A stretch of DNA of 64,000 nt from Callaeas wilsoni (GCA_013398955.1 VWPU01017878.1:1-64000), one strand, 5' to 3'; positions 39,101-46,478 are shown, counted from the stretch's first letter. The notes: a model not told the origin generated them from the sequence alone. Program-made: numbers and translations.

Positions 39101-42100
39101 GGAGCGCAGCACTCAGAGGGAATAAGGACATACTGGGCATAATCCAGTGGTAGCAGCACTGCTGTCGATTATAGGAGGGGGTTGTCCAAAGAGGCCATGG
39201 GACCTTTCATCAGCCTGTTCAGCAGACTGCATTGGCTGATATTTCTCTAGCAGAGGGATGCCTTGCAGGGCCTGTGCCAATCGTTTTGCAGATAAGATCA
39301 CAGAAGGTACATGTTTAATAAAAAGGGGAAAGAATTTCTGCTGTTTATCTGTGTGTACTTGTCTGTGAAGGCTGCAGAGGAATGGATGCCAAGGAAGTGT
39401 AAATATGAGATTTTTCTGTTTGTTTGCAGTCATCCCCTAGATGGGCTTTCGTACAGTATCCTGAACCTACAAAGCTAGAATCCAATTAGATATTTGTAAT
39501 TGAAACCATGTAATCTTGGAGGTCTTGTTTTCATCCCCTTCTCAGAGAAGGGTGAGACTAGACCTCTGCAACAGAATCTTTTCCTCTTGCTCACTGTTTC
39601 CATCTTTTCTCTAGCCTAGCTGTTCTTAAATATTCATTTACAAAATGAAATGTGGGAGTAAGTAAGAAGTTTATCCCAGCCTTTTTCAATAATCCATTGA
39701 AAAATACTTGGTAAAAGCTAAATGTTAGTGGAAACTGTAGTTGTGTTACATATATTGAGTAAATGTGGTGTGAAACTGTTTCAGGTTTGTGATGAGACCT
39801 GAAATGGGTTATTCAGAGTGTTGTATCACTTGTATTTCGTGCAGCTCTGCTGAACCACAGTTAGCTCTAAAGCACTGCAGAAAATGTCACTGAAAATATT
39901 TTCCCTGAATATTTTGAGACTTAAAAAAAATAAATCCCATGACATTATACGAAATTATTATGACTTTCTGCAGGTGCATACCAAAGAAACAAGTTTGCTT
40001 GACCAGTTTTGAGAAGTTTGAATGCAGCCAGCATGAGTGTGTGCCAAGGCAGTTAAATTGTGACCAGACACGCGATCCTGTTTGTGACACAGACAATGTG
40101 GAATACACTAACTTGTGTACTTTGTACCAAAAAGGAAAAAGTTTAGCATACCGAGGACCATGCCAGGTAGGAAGTGGTTCTAGCAATAAGTATCAAATCT
40201 TCTTTGTTCCTTGGTGTTCAACTTAACAATTTTTTTTTTAATATTGTTTGTTTGTTTGGGTCTTTTTCAAGTAGTCTGTTTGGGGTTTATAGCTTATAAA
40301 ATGTTCTAAGGGAAAGTAGTAACTTAAAAATTTAGTTTTAACTAGTATAAAAAATACTCTCACAATCTTCAGAATTTTGTCAAGTGTTTCTTTGCTTTAG
40401 TTAACAGTTGTCTCAAAACCAATCGAAAGCTCTATTTATGCTTTCTTAGGGGTAATACTCTGGATATGCTTGCACTAAGGTGTGTTTGCAGTAATTAGTG
40501 CAGTTCCTTGGTTACTTAAATGGTAATTCTTACCAATTTTAACTTGTCTAAATATAAAATAATGCCCAGTCATAGAAAGTCTTTAGCTTTTTGTGTGATT
40601 CTGCCCCAGGTTTACCAAGTTCATTGCTCAGAATCTATTTAAAGACTAGGCAGTCTGTAACACATTTCTAGTTAGTCTGCAATGGATTTGTCTTCATGTT
40701 AACCCTTGAGAAGGATTAGGATTAGGTTTAGTTTTTCCATCCCATCACTCTCTACGGTGGTGTTAGACAAGCTACTTCTGTCACCTTACAATAACTCATA
40801 CACAAATATAAGTAATATAGGTAAACAATAATGTGTTAGAAATACATGTGCATGCACACTAAATTTTAAGCATACAAAACCACACTAAGATGTATTAATA
40901 AACTACTAAAGAGTTGTCAACAAATTAATTTTATTAATAGAATATTTTAAGGTATAGTGAAATTATAATTATTCTAATTGATTTAACACGTTAATGTAAA
41001 TATGGTCATTTTATTTAAGCATTAGCACAGAACAGTGGTTCTGAAATATGTTTTATTGTACATTTCTCAGACTCTGTCACGTTCTTGAAGTACCTATCCT
41101 TTTAATTCATGGCCCATTCATAAACTGGCAGGTTATTTCCTCCAGATTTCCAGCCTTTTCAAACGTTTGACAATATTAGCAGCGAATTCCCATTGACTGT
41201 GTTTCTCCTCGCGCTGAAACTACTCGGAAGTTTCCGCAGCACGGCTGAACCGGCGCTGCGAGCCCTGCTGTGTGTTTCAGCCGTTCTGCAGGTCGCCGGA
41301 GCCCGTGTGCGGGCACAACGGAGAGACCTACGGCAGCGTCTGTGCCGCCTACTCCGACCGCGTGGCCGTGGACTACCAGGGGCACTGCCAGGCCGTGGGA
41401 GTGCTCTCCGACTACGGCTTCCACTCCGAGTGCGCCTTCGTGAAGTGTCCCCAGCTCTCCGCCACGGGCTGCAAACCGGTCGTTGCGCCAGGTGGGGGAC
41501 TTCACCGCAGACAGGGGAGGGTCTCCAGGCTCTGGGTATAAACAGGGCCACACTTGGAACAAAACCCAGGCATTTTGTAAAAAATGTTACATTAAGAAAA
41601 GCGCGAAGTAGTGACTCTGCTTAGGGCAAGAACAAGCCGGTATCAGGACTCAGATGAGTAAAGCTGAACTGGAAAGGCCTTGGCTTTAGGAGTCATGTTC
41701 CTTCAGTCTTTTAGAGGCTGGCAGCTGGGATGGGTTTGGGAGAAACGAGTGAGGTCTGTGGTGTCCAGGGTAGGATGCCTCTAGGAATCCGGTGAGTAAT
41801 TTTTCGGAAGTGGCAGCACAGATACCACAGTGGAATGCTGAGCTGTCATCAACGTAGGGTTCCCAGAAGGGCAAAGATGGTCTTTAATTAGAAGACAGAG
41901 TAAAATACCATATGTATTCACAGTACTGTGGAAGACAGTAGAAGTAGTTTTGCAGTATGCTGATTTGAACCAGTTTTTTATTGTTTTCACAAGTGCTTCC
42001 TTTATGAAACAACAACTAATCACAGGTAATACACAGAGCAAGGAAAGCTCTGTTCTTAAAAAGAAAGCTTTATTCATTTTTCTCATTTCTTGCCCCCTTT

Positions 42101-45100
42101 GAGAAAGGGTCCTTGTGCTTTGTAATAACACTTAGTACTGTAAAGTCATGCTGTGAATGTGAATTACATATAAGTTGGAGAGTGAATTTAACACACAGGC
42201 ATGAATAGAAAGTTGAAATAATATCCCTTTGGCTTCTAACATGGTGAGGAAAAACAGTAGGAGATACATGACATCTGTCAGACAAGCACTTTGTCTCACT
42301 TGTTATCTAAAGATTTTAAGCTCCAACATGGTGTAACTGCAGAAATTAATGCTTGCAATGTGCATAACTGCTTCTGTCATGTCCTAGCTGTATCAGCTCT
42401 TGAAATCCATCATTTCTGTAGTTGATATGCATGCATCCATACAAGATCTTGGCTTGTGGTACACACAGTGCCTCCAGTTTTTAGCTTACAATAATGAAGG
42501 ATCTTAAAACGAATGAAAATTCATCTTGTTGCTTCATGCTGATAGTGGTAAATGTGTGTTTGAAAGGTGACTGATTTTGCATTATAAATGTTTTCATTAT
42601 TAAAAAAATAATACTAGAGCAATTCTGCTGTCAAATCAAAACATTTACTTTGCTTTGGTAGTTTTGCTTATTTTCATTCTCAGTTAGTATTCAGATTTTG
42701 ACTCTTGCTTACTTAAAAGTGAAAAGATTACTTGTTTTTATTACTGAGATTTTTTTAATTCACATAGGAGCCTGCTGTCCACTATGTGCTGGAATGCTGA
42801 GAATCTTATATGACAAAGACAAGCTGGATAATTTTGCAAGGGTAAACAGTTCAATCATGCCTAATGTTAAATGGTATATGAAAAGTCAAGTTACTGTGCA
42901 CTTTCTCCTGGAAAGTTAACATGTTATAAAAGCCAGTGACTTTTTAGTAGTTATATGCGATTGTTGGTGGGGTTTTTGTCCTTATACTGCTTATATGTTC
43001 CTTTATTTCTTTATCTGAGACATAAATTGGATTACAATGCAAAGCAAAACAGAATGAGAGTAGGCGCAAACAAGCAGTTTGTATGACCTGTAATAGTGCA
43101 GACAAATCATATGGGAACAGCATCTATGATTCTACTGCTTTCCTGTCAGATTTTGTGTTTGTAGGTGCTGTGTGTGTGTGTTGACCAATTTTGCTGGGTA
43201 ACAGTGTCTCTTGGGTCATGACTGCACCTGGGAGTGTCGTCCAGTTGTCATCTCTAGTGGTACTAGGGACACAGTGGCTACTGCAGCTTCTCAGTTCATA
43301 CATTACAACATGTGACTGTGAAGAAGAACTTTTAGTTTCTGTTAGAAGAAGGCTTTCCAGTTAAAGAAATCTGTTTGTCTTATTCAAGTAGTTGGTGATA
43401 ACTACTCTCCTCTCAGCTACTACGCACCCTAATACCTGGATTGTAATGTCTGCCTCTTTAAGTTCAGACAGCTGGTTCATGTGAGAAAAAACTGCTTCAA
43501 ATACTAGAGAGTTCTATAAATTTAGGGCTGTTCTGCCTCTTGTTTCCCAGCGTGGGAGCACAAACCACTGTAACAGATAACCATTTACATTATTTTGAGG
43601 TATGTGATACATAGACACACTAACCATGAAGGTGGAGCACCACACATATCAAAACCATGGTTAATATAAGAAGTAAATTTTTTTTCCCTTTCTTTCTTTC
43701 ACTTTTTCTTTTTTACATTTTTGGAGGGGTTGGTTTTCAGGTTTTTTTTAGAATCAGTGAATCATTTCTTAGAATGATATTTTAGAAGCATTGAATCCTT
43801 TAGGTCTTTTGCTAGCATTTAGAGAGAGAGTTTAGAACTGAGTAGTTTAATGGCTGAAACACATTTTCTGGCATGACATCATGTTATTAAAACTGAGGAG
43901 GAGAATTTTCCATAATATCACATCATCTGCAGAGTTCTGTTTTTTCTTCCAGGTAACAAATAAAAAGCCAATAACAGTACTTGACATACTTGAAAAAATC
44001 CGCCTGCATGTGTCAGTGCCACAGTGTGATGTGTTTGGATACTTAAGCATAGAATCCGAAATTGTGATTCTCATAATTCCCGTGGATCAGAACCCCAAAC
44101 CACTGCAGGTAGATGATGTTATTATTTTATTTACCCAGCATGGATTTGCTTCACTTTTGTACGTGTACGGTGGTGCTTGTTTATTAGGCAGATACACTGT
44201 GTGTATTTTGATTGCTCGTGCCCCGTTATGTGCAACTCAGCTCCAACTTCTGTCTCCTTCTCTAGCAGAAATAGCCCAAAATGTTACCAGGACTTAGGAA
44301 GGAAAGTCTTGCCAGCCTGGTCATCTCTCACTCCATCTGCAGCAGGTGCTGTCAGATTCCTGGGGGGAGCAGGGCTCTGAAATCAGAGAGGCCGCTACTG
44401 CATACCTCACTGGTGGCACCCATTGCTGAGCTAGACACTCCTCATTTTTCAAAGCTTCAGACCTCCACGTATTAAGCTTGTCAGGTTCAAACTTTACCAG
44501 AAGCAGCTTCCAATGCTTTTAAAGAGACTTATTACTAAATTCTTTTCTGCAGTACAGTAGAAAGTGAAGTGGAAAAAAAAGAATTTCCTAACAGAAATTC
44601 ATTACTATCATCATGTCAGTGGGGGAATGGAAACCTGGGGTTTCTCAGGTTCTATTACTTCCATTCTTTTCTTCTTTCCCCATAAATGAAATCAGTTTTC
44701 TCTGATTTGGAAGAAAAAGCCCAGAAAGGAGAAAATCTTGATTTTTCCACTGTTGCAGACTTCAAGGAAGTAAGTTGGTCAATCGGGAAGGAAGTCCTCA
44801 GTTTTAGAGGCACTCACTTTAGTGATAATTCACTGTGGGCTTTTTGGCATCAATATTCAAAACATCACCCCACAATAACTTGTATATGGCTTCCTTCCTT
44901 TTCCTTTTCTACTACACAGGGCTTCCACAAGAGTTTTCATAGTACCAAAGTCTATGATGAGACCTCTGATCTGTTTTCCAAGTACTCCCCAAAATTATGT
45001 AAATCTTACATGCTGATGGGAATACTTTTGCATTGGCATTTTACATGGTAGGAGGAGAAATAATAACTTTTTTTTCCCCTCTAGATTGAAGCCTGCAATA

Positions 45101-45303
45101 AAGAAGCAGAAAAGATCGAGTCCCTGATCAATTCGGACAGTCCAACATTAGCGTCACACGTGCCACTGTCAGCTCTAATTGCATCTCAAGTACAAGTTTC
45201 ATTTAGCATTTCTTCTGCTTCTGCTCAAGTGGTGCCTGCTCTGCACTCCCTGTTCATAAGCCTTCTATTCACCTTGTCATCAGCATTGATATATTTCATG
45301 TAA
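120..45303 (+). CDS. RECK: RECK, GPI-anchored metalloprotease regulator and Wnt7 co-receptor (21 coding exons)
   Basis: Joining the 21 exons listed separately gives an uninterrupted 2,892-nt frame (963 aa plus stop). All introns are GT-AG and all phases agree. Order of domains: signal peptide (about 1-26); five cysteine-knot repeats, each opening with a CC pair (about 30-345, exons 2-10); frizzled-like cysteine-rich domain (about 345-470, exons 10-12); EGF-like segment (about 480-520, exon 13); Cys-rich region (exons 14-15); Kazal 1 (about 624-664, exon 16), Kazal 2 (about 707-743, exon 17), Kazal 3 (745-780, exon 18); C-terminal domain and hydrophobic GPI signal (exon 21). Known for the family: RECK sits on the cell surface, restrains MMP2, MMP9, MT1-MMP and ADAM10, and acts with ADGRA2 (GPR124) as a Wnt7a/7b-specific co-receptor in brain angiogenesis, using the CC repeats. 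N-glycosylation sequons are visible at about N79, N193, N290 and N345. The start is chosen because ATG 120 has a good Kozak context (GCCATGG) and begins a classical signal peptide. I see no frameshift or missing cysteine pair, so the gene looks functional. Confidence 0.98.
912..1086 (+). mobile_element. CR1 LINE 3' end (intron 1)
   Basis: Matches the end of ORF2 and 3' UTR of bird CR1: GGCTGGATGGGGCT, then GGTCTAGTGGAAGGTG, CCCATGGCAGG and CTTCCAACCCAAACCGTTCT. Strongly 5'-truncated, in the same direction as RECK. Confidence 0.9.
2445..2503 (+). CDS. RECK: RECK exon 2 (start of CC1)
   Basis: Residues 27-46, including the first CC pair and the CRDVC motif of cysteine knot 1. Acceptor CATAG, donor GTAAGC. 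Human RECK has an Asn-His-Ser right after the CC pair; here it is Tyr-His-Ala. The next intron (2504-6513) contains a broken CR1 copy between about 4080 and 5632; outside it only AT-rich unique sequence and a short GT run near 3060. Confidence 0.97.
4080..5632 (+). mobile_element. CR1 LINE, broken copy (intron 2)
   Basis: Same strand as RECK. Three recognisable parts: a piece of the region upstream of the reverse transcriptase (about 4080-4440, with Asp-Pro-Gln-Thr-Val-Thr-His); reverse-transcriptase pieces (about 4930-5500), including [13 protein letters not shown]; and the 3' tail (about 5510-5632) ending in CTTCCAACCTGAATTATT and TATTCTGTGAT. Large parts are missing between them and the frame is broken, so it is an inactive relic. 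The outer 5' limit is uncertain. Confidence 0.8.
6514..6588 (+). CDS. RECK: RECK exon 3
   Basis: Residues 47-71, the Lys/Leu-rich helix and Tyr-Cys-Pro-Glu of CC1. Acceptor AACAG, donor GTAAGG, both phase 0. The intron that follows (6589-8589) has a 19-bp tandem duplication at 6941-6978 and a minus-strand CR1 tail at 7841-7906; nothing else recognised. Confidence 0.97.
6941..6978 (+). repeat. 19-bp tandem duplication (intron 3)
   Basis: AAAGTTCTTTAGTGTCACT at 6941-6959 is followed directly by the same 19-mer with one change (G to T) at 6960-6978. Confidence 0.9.
7841..7906 (-). mobile_element. CR1 LINE 3' end, minus strand (intron 3)
   Basis: AGAATCATAGATTCAT then TTGGAAAAGACCCTAAAGAT and GTTCAACCATTAACC: the reverse complement of a CR1 3' UTR tail. 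Short and decayed. Confidence 0.7.
8590..8626 (+). CDS. RECK: RECK exon 4 (37-nt small exon)
   Basis: Only 37 nt, residues 72-83. Carries the Trp-Gly-Cys motif and the Asn-Ser-Ser sequon (N79, equivalent to human N86). Acceptor TTTTCAG, donor GTAAGA. It is too short to be found as an ORF and was placed by homology and phase. The following intron (8627-14746) carries a large CR1 fragment (9890-11695) and a solo LTR (13770-14295). Confidence 0.95.
9890..11695 (+). mobile_element. CR1 LINE ORF2 fragment (intron 4)
   Basis: The longest CR1 piece in the window. Recognisable in broken frames: Trp-Leu-Thr-Phe-Lys-Asp-His-Leu (about 10,315); the stretch after it with AAAAGGAAGACTGGGGAAAA (10,457); the finger/palm reverse-transcriptase segment (10,740-11,030); Leu-Phe-Asn-Ile-Phe-Val-Asn-Asp (about 11,135-11,165); and the downstream Pro-Leu-Tyr-Ser-Thr-Leu-Val-Arg region (about 11,530). 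Many stops and frameshifts. The copy stops inside ORF2 near 11,695, and its 3' UTR is absent. Its 5' limit is uncertain. Confidence 0.85.
13770..14295 (+). mobile_element. Solo LTR of an endogenous retrovirus, with TSD (intron 4)
   Basis: A 526-bp LTR running from TG (TGTTGTGGATTAACCCC) to CA (...AAAACTACCACA), flanked by identical 5-bp target-site duplications GGAAG at 13765-13769 and 14296-14300. Internal landmarks typical of this bird LTR family are GGGATAAAGACAGTTT, TTGCTCACCACC, GATGCCCAGCCAGTCCCC and GTCCCCTCCCAGCTTCTTGT. No internal viral genes remain, so it arose by LTR-LTR recombination. A 5-bp duplication fits ERVL/class III or class I elements; the family name needs a repeat-library search. 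Confidence 0.93.
14747..14832 (+). CDS. RECK: RECK exon 5 (CC1 end, CC2 start)
   Basis: Residues 84-112. Contains the Gly-Cys-Cys-Glu-Leu opening of the second cysteine knot and its CRQACKQ motif. Acceptor CCAAAG, donor GTAAGG. The next intron (14833-16504) is AT-rich, with no repeat or gene that I recognise. Confidence 0.97.
16505..16552 (+). CDS. RECK: RECK exon 6 (CC2)
   Basis: 48 nt, residues 113-128, middle of CC2 with Val-Cys-Arg-Lys-Glu. Acceptor TTTCAG, donor GTATGT. The intron after it (16553-25559) is the longest of the gene (9.0 kb). It holds inverted repeats at 20187-20228 and 21923-21962 and a CR1 3' part at 24440-25003; the rest is unassigned AT-rich sequence. Confidence 0.97.
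20187..20228. repeat. Perfect 12-bp inverted repeat (intron 6)
   Basis: AACTGTTTAGGA (20187-20198) and TCCTAAACAGTT (20217-20228) are exact reverse complements separated by 18 bp. Confidence 0.95.
21923..21962. repeat. 40-nt hairpin-forming palindrome (intron 6)
   Basis: Arms ATACCCCTCA (21923-21932) and TGAGGGGTAT (21953-21962) pair perfectly. Inside, TATGTA (21935-21940) pairs with TACATA (21945-21950) around a CGGT loop, with a CA/CA internal mismatch on each side. This gives 16 base pairs in 40 nt. Confidence 0.95.
24440..25003 (+). mobile_element. CR1 LINE 3' part (intron 6)
   Basis: Covers the end of ORF2 and the 3' UTR. Landmarks in order: [10 protein letters not shown] (about 24,472-24,502), Tyr-Glu-Asp-Arg-Leu-Arg-Glu-Leu (about 24,600-24,622), GGTTGCCCAGAGAAGCTGTG, GGTCTAGTGGAAGGTGTCC and CCCTTCCAGCCCAAACCATT. 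Frameshifted and inactive. Confidence 0.9.
25560..25593 (+). CDS. RECK: RECK exon 7 (34-nt small exon)
   Basis: Only 34 nt, residues 129-139 (Asn-Ala-Leu-Phe-Ser-Cys...), closing CC2. Acceptor ATTTCAG, donor GTAAGT. The following intron (25594-26423) has nothing recognisable beyond a poly(T) tract that precedes exon 8. Confidence 0.95.
26424..26621 (+). CDS. RECK: RECK exon 8 (CC3)
   Basis: Residues 140-205: the complete third cysteine knot, with VCCSYAGHH and NCREYC, and the Asn-Tyr-Thr sequon at N193. Nearly identical to the human protein as I recall it. Acceptor CCCCAG, donor GTAAGT. The short intron behind it (26622-26992) begins with a cluster of AT-rich palindromes at 26666-26699. Confidence 0.98.
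26666..26699. repeat. Overlapping AT-rich palindromes (intron 8)
   Basis: AAAATGTACAT (26666-26676) and ATGTACATTTT (26678-26688) are perfect inverted arms with a single spacer base. The second arm also forms the left half of the perfect 18-bp palindrome ACATTTTATATAAAATGT (26682-26699). Confidence 0.95.
26993..27260 (+). CDS. RECK: RECK exon 9 (CC4, CC5 start)
   Basis: Residues 206-294, the longest internal exon. CC4 opens with Tyr-Cys-Cys-Asp; CC5 opens with His-Cys-Cys-Ser-Lys and includes the Asn-Ser-Ser sequon at about N290. CC4 is among the repeats tied to Wnt7/ADGRA2 function in mammals. Acceptor AACAG, donor GTCAGT. The intron after it (27261-28703) shows no recognisable element. Confidence 0.98.
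28704..28883 (+). CDS. RECK: RECK exon 10 (CC5, start of CRD)
   Basis: Residues 295-354. Completes CC5 (RELC...) and begins the frizzled-like cysteine-rich domain; sequon Asn-Leu-Thr at N345 (human N352). Acceptor TTTTCAG; the donor GTAGGA is weaker than the others in this gene, which could favour alternative splicing into the candidate exon in the following intron (28884-29790). Confidence 0.98.
29238..29530 (+). other. RECK: Candidate alternative/poison exon in RECK intron 10
   Basis: A pyrimidine-rich tract ending in TTTGCAG (to 29237) makes a good acceptor. Read in the phase left by exon 10, the sequence stays open for 29 codons to TAA at 29323-29325. A strong donor CAG|GTAAGA follows at 29530/29531, and an ATTAAA lies at 29540. 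It could be a poison exon or a terminal exon giving a truncated, GPI-less protein of about 383 residues. No homology supports the extra peptide, so this is inference. Confidence 0.3.
29791..30003 (+). CDS. RECK: RECK exon 11 (CRD)
   Basis: Residues 355-425 of the frizzled-like domain, with Asn-Ile-Pro-Val-Leu-Asp-Ile and Trp-Lys-Ala-Ile-Ala-Cys. Acceptor TTTTAAG, donor GTAAGT. The next intron (30004-30769) has only a short TA repeat near 30,614. Confidence 0.98.
30770..30906 (+). CDS. RECK: RECK exon 12 (end of CRD)
   Basis: Residues 426-471, including Cys-Val-Glu-Ile-Leu-Lys-Lys-Cys and Ser-Ile-Cys-Glu-Leu-Leu. Acceptor CTGTAG, donor GTAAGC. The following intron (30907-31373) has no recognisable element. 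Confidence 0.98.
31374..31514 (+). CDS. RECK: RECK exon 13 (EGF-like segment)
   Basis: Residues 472-518, Cys-rich with the Pro-Cys-Asn-Pro-Asn-Pro-Cys signature seen again in exon 16. Acceptor TTTTCAG, donor GTAACA. The intron behind it (31515-33420) carries a decayed LTR at about 31597-31960; the remainder is unassigned. Confidence 0.97.
31597..31960 (+). mobile_element. Decayed LTR related to the intron-4 LTR (intron 13)
   Basis: Begins TGCTGTG, then GGTTTAACCCAGCTGGC, ACCACACAGCCGCTCGCTC, later AGAGGAATACAACCCAAGG and CTGATGCCCAGCCCTTCCC: the same landmark order as the bird LTR in intron 4, but diverged. The 3' end and any target-site duplication could not be found. No viral coding sequence is seen. 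Confidence 0.65.
33421..33609 (+). CDS. RECK: RECK exon 14
   Basis: Residues 519-581, nearly the same as human (Cys-Lys-Leu-Gly-Glu-Ala-Ser-Asp...). Four Cys pairs and the Gly-Leu-Leu-Glu-Asn-Cys motif are visible. Acceptor ATGCAG, donor GTAAGT. The next intron (33610-37095) has two long A runs (36801-36817, 36930-36949) and no recognised transposon. Confidence 0.98.
36801..36817 (+). repeat. Poly(A) run
   Basis: Seventeen consecutive A in intron 14. Confidence 0.95.
36915..36949 (+). repeat. AATAAA followed by a 20-nt poly(A) run (intron 14)
   Basis: AATAAA at 36915-36920 and A20 at 36930-36949: the spacing seen at the 3' end of a reverse-transcribed mRNA. I could not recognise a parent gene in the upstream sequence. 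Confidence 0.5.
37096..37218 (+). CDS. RECK: RECK exon 15
   Basis: Residues 582-622, with [11 protein letters not shown] and an acidic/basic tail. Acceptor TTTAAG, donor GTAACT. The intron between this and exon 16 (37219-37712) shows nothing notable. Confidence 0.98.
37713..37884 (+). CDS. RECK: RECK exon 16 (Kazal 1)
   Basis: Residues 623-679. Kazal motif 1 shows the Val-Cys-Gly-Gln-Asn-Gly-Arg-Thr-Tyr core, then a second Pro-Cys-Asn-Pro-Asn-Pro-Cys EGF-like start. Kazal motifs are serine-protease-inhibitor folds; in RECK they contribute to MMP control. Acceptor TTGCAG, donor GTAAAA. The first half is GC-richer than its surroundings. The following intron (37885-39973) has no recognised element. 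Confidence 0.98.
39974..40166 (+). CDS. RECK: RECK exon 17 (Kazal 2)
   Basis: Residues 680-744. Ends the second EGF-like segment and carries Kazal 2 (Asp-Pro-Val-Cys-Asp-Thr-Asp... Cys-Thr-Leu-Tyr). Acceptor CTGCAG, donor GTAGGA. By my count about 42% of its codons end in G or C, typical of the gene and in contrast to exon 18. The intron after it (40167-41280) is AT-rich until about 41,180, where GC content jumps. Confidence 0.98.
41180..41530. other. Intragenic GC-rich, CpG-dense island over RECK exon 18
   Basis: GC and CpG rise abruptly near 41,180 in the AT-rich intron 17, stay high through exon 18, and fall back soon after the donor. The intronic part before the exon (about 41,181-41,280) shares the composition, so it is not just codon choice. 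Confidence 0.85.
41281..41491 (+). CDS. RECK: RECK exon 18 (Kazal 3), GC-rich
   Basis: Residues 745-814. Kazal 3 core is [10 protein letters not shown]. Of its 70 codons, 63 end in G or C, unlike the flanking exons, and CpG is frequent. Acceptor TTTCAG, donor GTGGGG. Overlapping antisense ORFs here are by-products of the GC content. The following intron (41492-42767) has no recognised element. Confidence 0.98.
42768..42841 (+). CDS. RECK: RECK exon 19
   Basis: Residues 815-839, [11 protein letters not shown]. The end is set at AGG|GTAAAC because this keeps phase 0 into exon 20. The intron that follows (42842-43952) has a short GT run near 43,170 and no recognised transposon. Confidence 0.96.
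43953..44108 (+). CDS. RECK: RECK exon 20
   Basis: Residues 840-891 of the juxtamembrane C-terminal domain (Thr-Asn-Lys-Lys-Pro-Ile-Thr-Val-Leu..., then a Cys-Asp-Val-Phe-Gly segment). Acceptor TTCCAG, donor GTAGAT. The last intron (44109-45084) has nothing recognised. Confidence 0.98.
45085..45303 (+). CDS. RECK: RECK exon 21 (C-terminus and GPI signal), stop
   Basis: Residues 892-963 and TAA. The first part (Glu-Ala-Cys-Asn-Lys-Glu-Ala-Glu-Lys) is conserved. The tail is a Ser/Ala-rich stretch of small residues (candidate GPI attachment region) followed by about 20 hydrophobic residues and no charged cytoplasmic end, the layout of a GPI-anchor signal. This tail differs from the human one far more than the rest of the protein. 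Acceptor CCTCTAG. Confidence 0.96.
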   Translation: MEACNKEAEKIESLINSDSPTLASHVPLSALIASQVQVSFSISSASAQVVPALHSLFISLLFTLSSALIYFM

Positions 45304-45458
45304 CTGCTTGGGAAATGTGCATGAGCATTGTGGCATGTATATTGTGAAGGACATTTGGAGTTGTTGATCACTGAACCAGAAAAAAAAAAATGTGCAAGAT
45401 TTGATGAACTCACATTTTTCAATGAAGAACTAAAAGTATTTGAATAATGTGAAAAGCT

Positions 45459-45752
45459 GATTCTCTTATTCATAACTAGTCAGATGACTGTTTCAGCACA
45501 ATTAGATTGTTTTCCATGGGTCTTGGAAACATAAATATGCTCTGGAAGGTTCTGACATTATGCATTTCTGATTTTGAGGAGAAGAGATCTTAGAGGGTTT
45601 TTTCAGATTCTCTTATTCATAACTAGTCAGATGACTGTTTCAGCACAATTAGATTGTTTTCCGTGGATCTTGGAAACATGAATATGCTCTGGAAGGTTCT
45701 GACGTAATGAATTTATGATTCTGAGGAGAAGGGATCTTAAAGGGTTTTTTCA
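45459..45752 (+). repeat. 147-bp tandem duplication in RECK 3' UTR
   Basis: Copy 1 is 45459-45605 and copy 2 is 45606-45752, head to tail and without indels. I count 10 mismatches in 147 positions (about 93% identity). The first 57 positions are identical and the differences cluster in the second half. Confidence 0.95.
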
Positions 45753-46472
45753 GCAATGAACTAAACAGTGTTTTGAGTTTACTGAAGAATGCTAATTTTA
45801 TATTATTCAGATGCCTATCAGTGACAACGACAGCATGCACCTATTTTAAACATCATTTTTGGAAGAAACAGATTGCTGCTACTTAATTACCTTACCAAAA
45901 ATTTAAGAGTTTATTCTCATGTAAATATGCTTTCATATTTTATTATGAAGAAAACTAACTAGCCCTGGGCCTATTTCAATATAGACGTCTTTCCTTGGAC
46001 TAGTGAAGACTTGCAGGACATTGGGCTCACTGCTTGTAAAATGACAATCAAGCTCTATGCTAGTTCTGACTTCAGTGAAGAGATGTGTTCTTTTTATAGT
46101 TTTGTACATTTCAGAATCTCATATTGGATGCAAAATTATAAAGAATTTCAGTATCTATATTTAAGTGCCATTTAAAATATTGCAGTATTTGCATGTTATC
46201 TAATTAAATTTATACTTTAAATGTTTATACAAACAGTATGTTTTATTACTTACTGTATTTTATGCACCTGACTTTACTCTACATGAAGTATTTTATATCA
46301 GTATTATGATAGCCAAGTTTTGAAGTATATACAGAAAAACTTATTTTTGCCAAAATGCTGAACTTTGAAAGAAAGCACTGAAAACTTTTTGAACATATAT
46401 GTTGTAGCATGTTTGTAGCAATTATTTTCTGCTAAATCTTTTAAATGCAAAAGTATTAAAGCTTTTTATTTT

Positions 46473-46478
46473 AATAAA
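46473..46478 (+). terminator. RECK: RECK poly(A) signal AATAAA
   Basis: AATAAA at 46473-46478, with ATTAAA just upstream (46455-46460) and a GT-rich downstream element at about 46484-46503. Cleavage is expected near 46490-46496. Confidence 0.8.

Noticed and set aside
41159..41624. Antisense and alternative-frame ORFs of 128-143 codons over RECK exon 18
   Set aside because: Shadows of the GC-rich exon; Arg/Pro-rich, no domain, and they do not respect the exon borders.
43749..43815. Possible CR1 tail on the minus strand (GAATCAGTGAATCAT...)
   Set aside because: Only scattered matches; too decayed to call.
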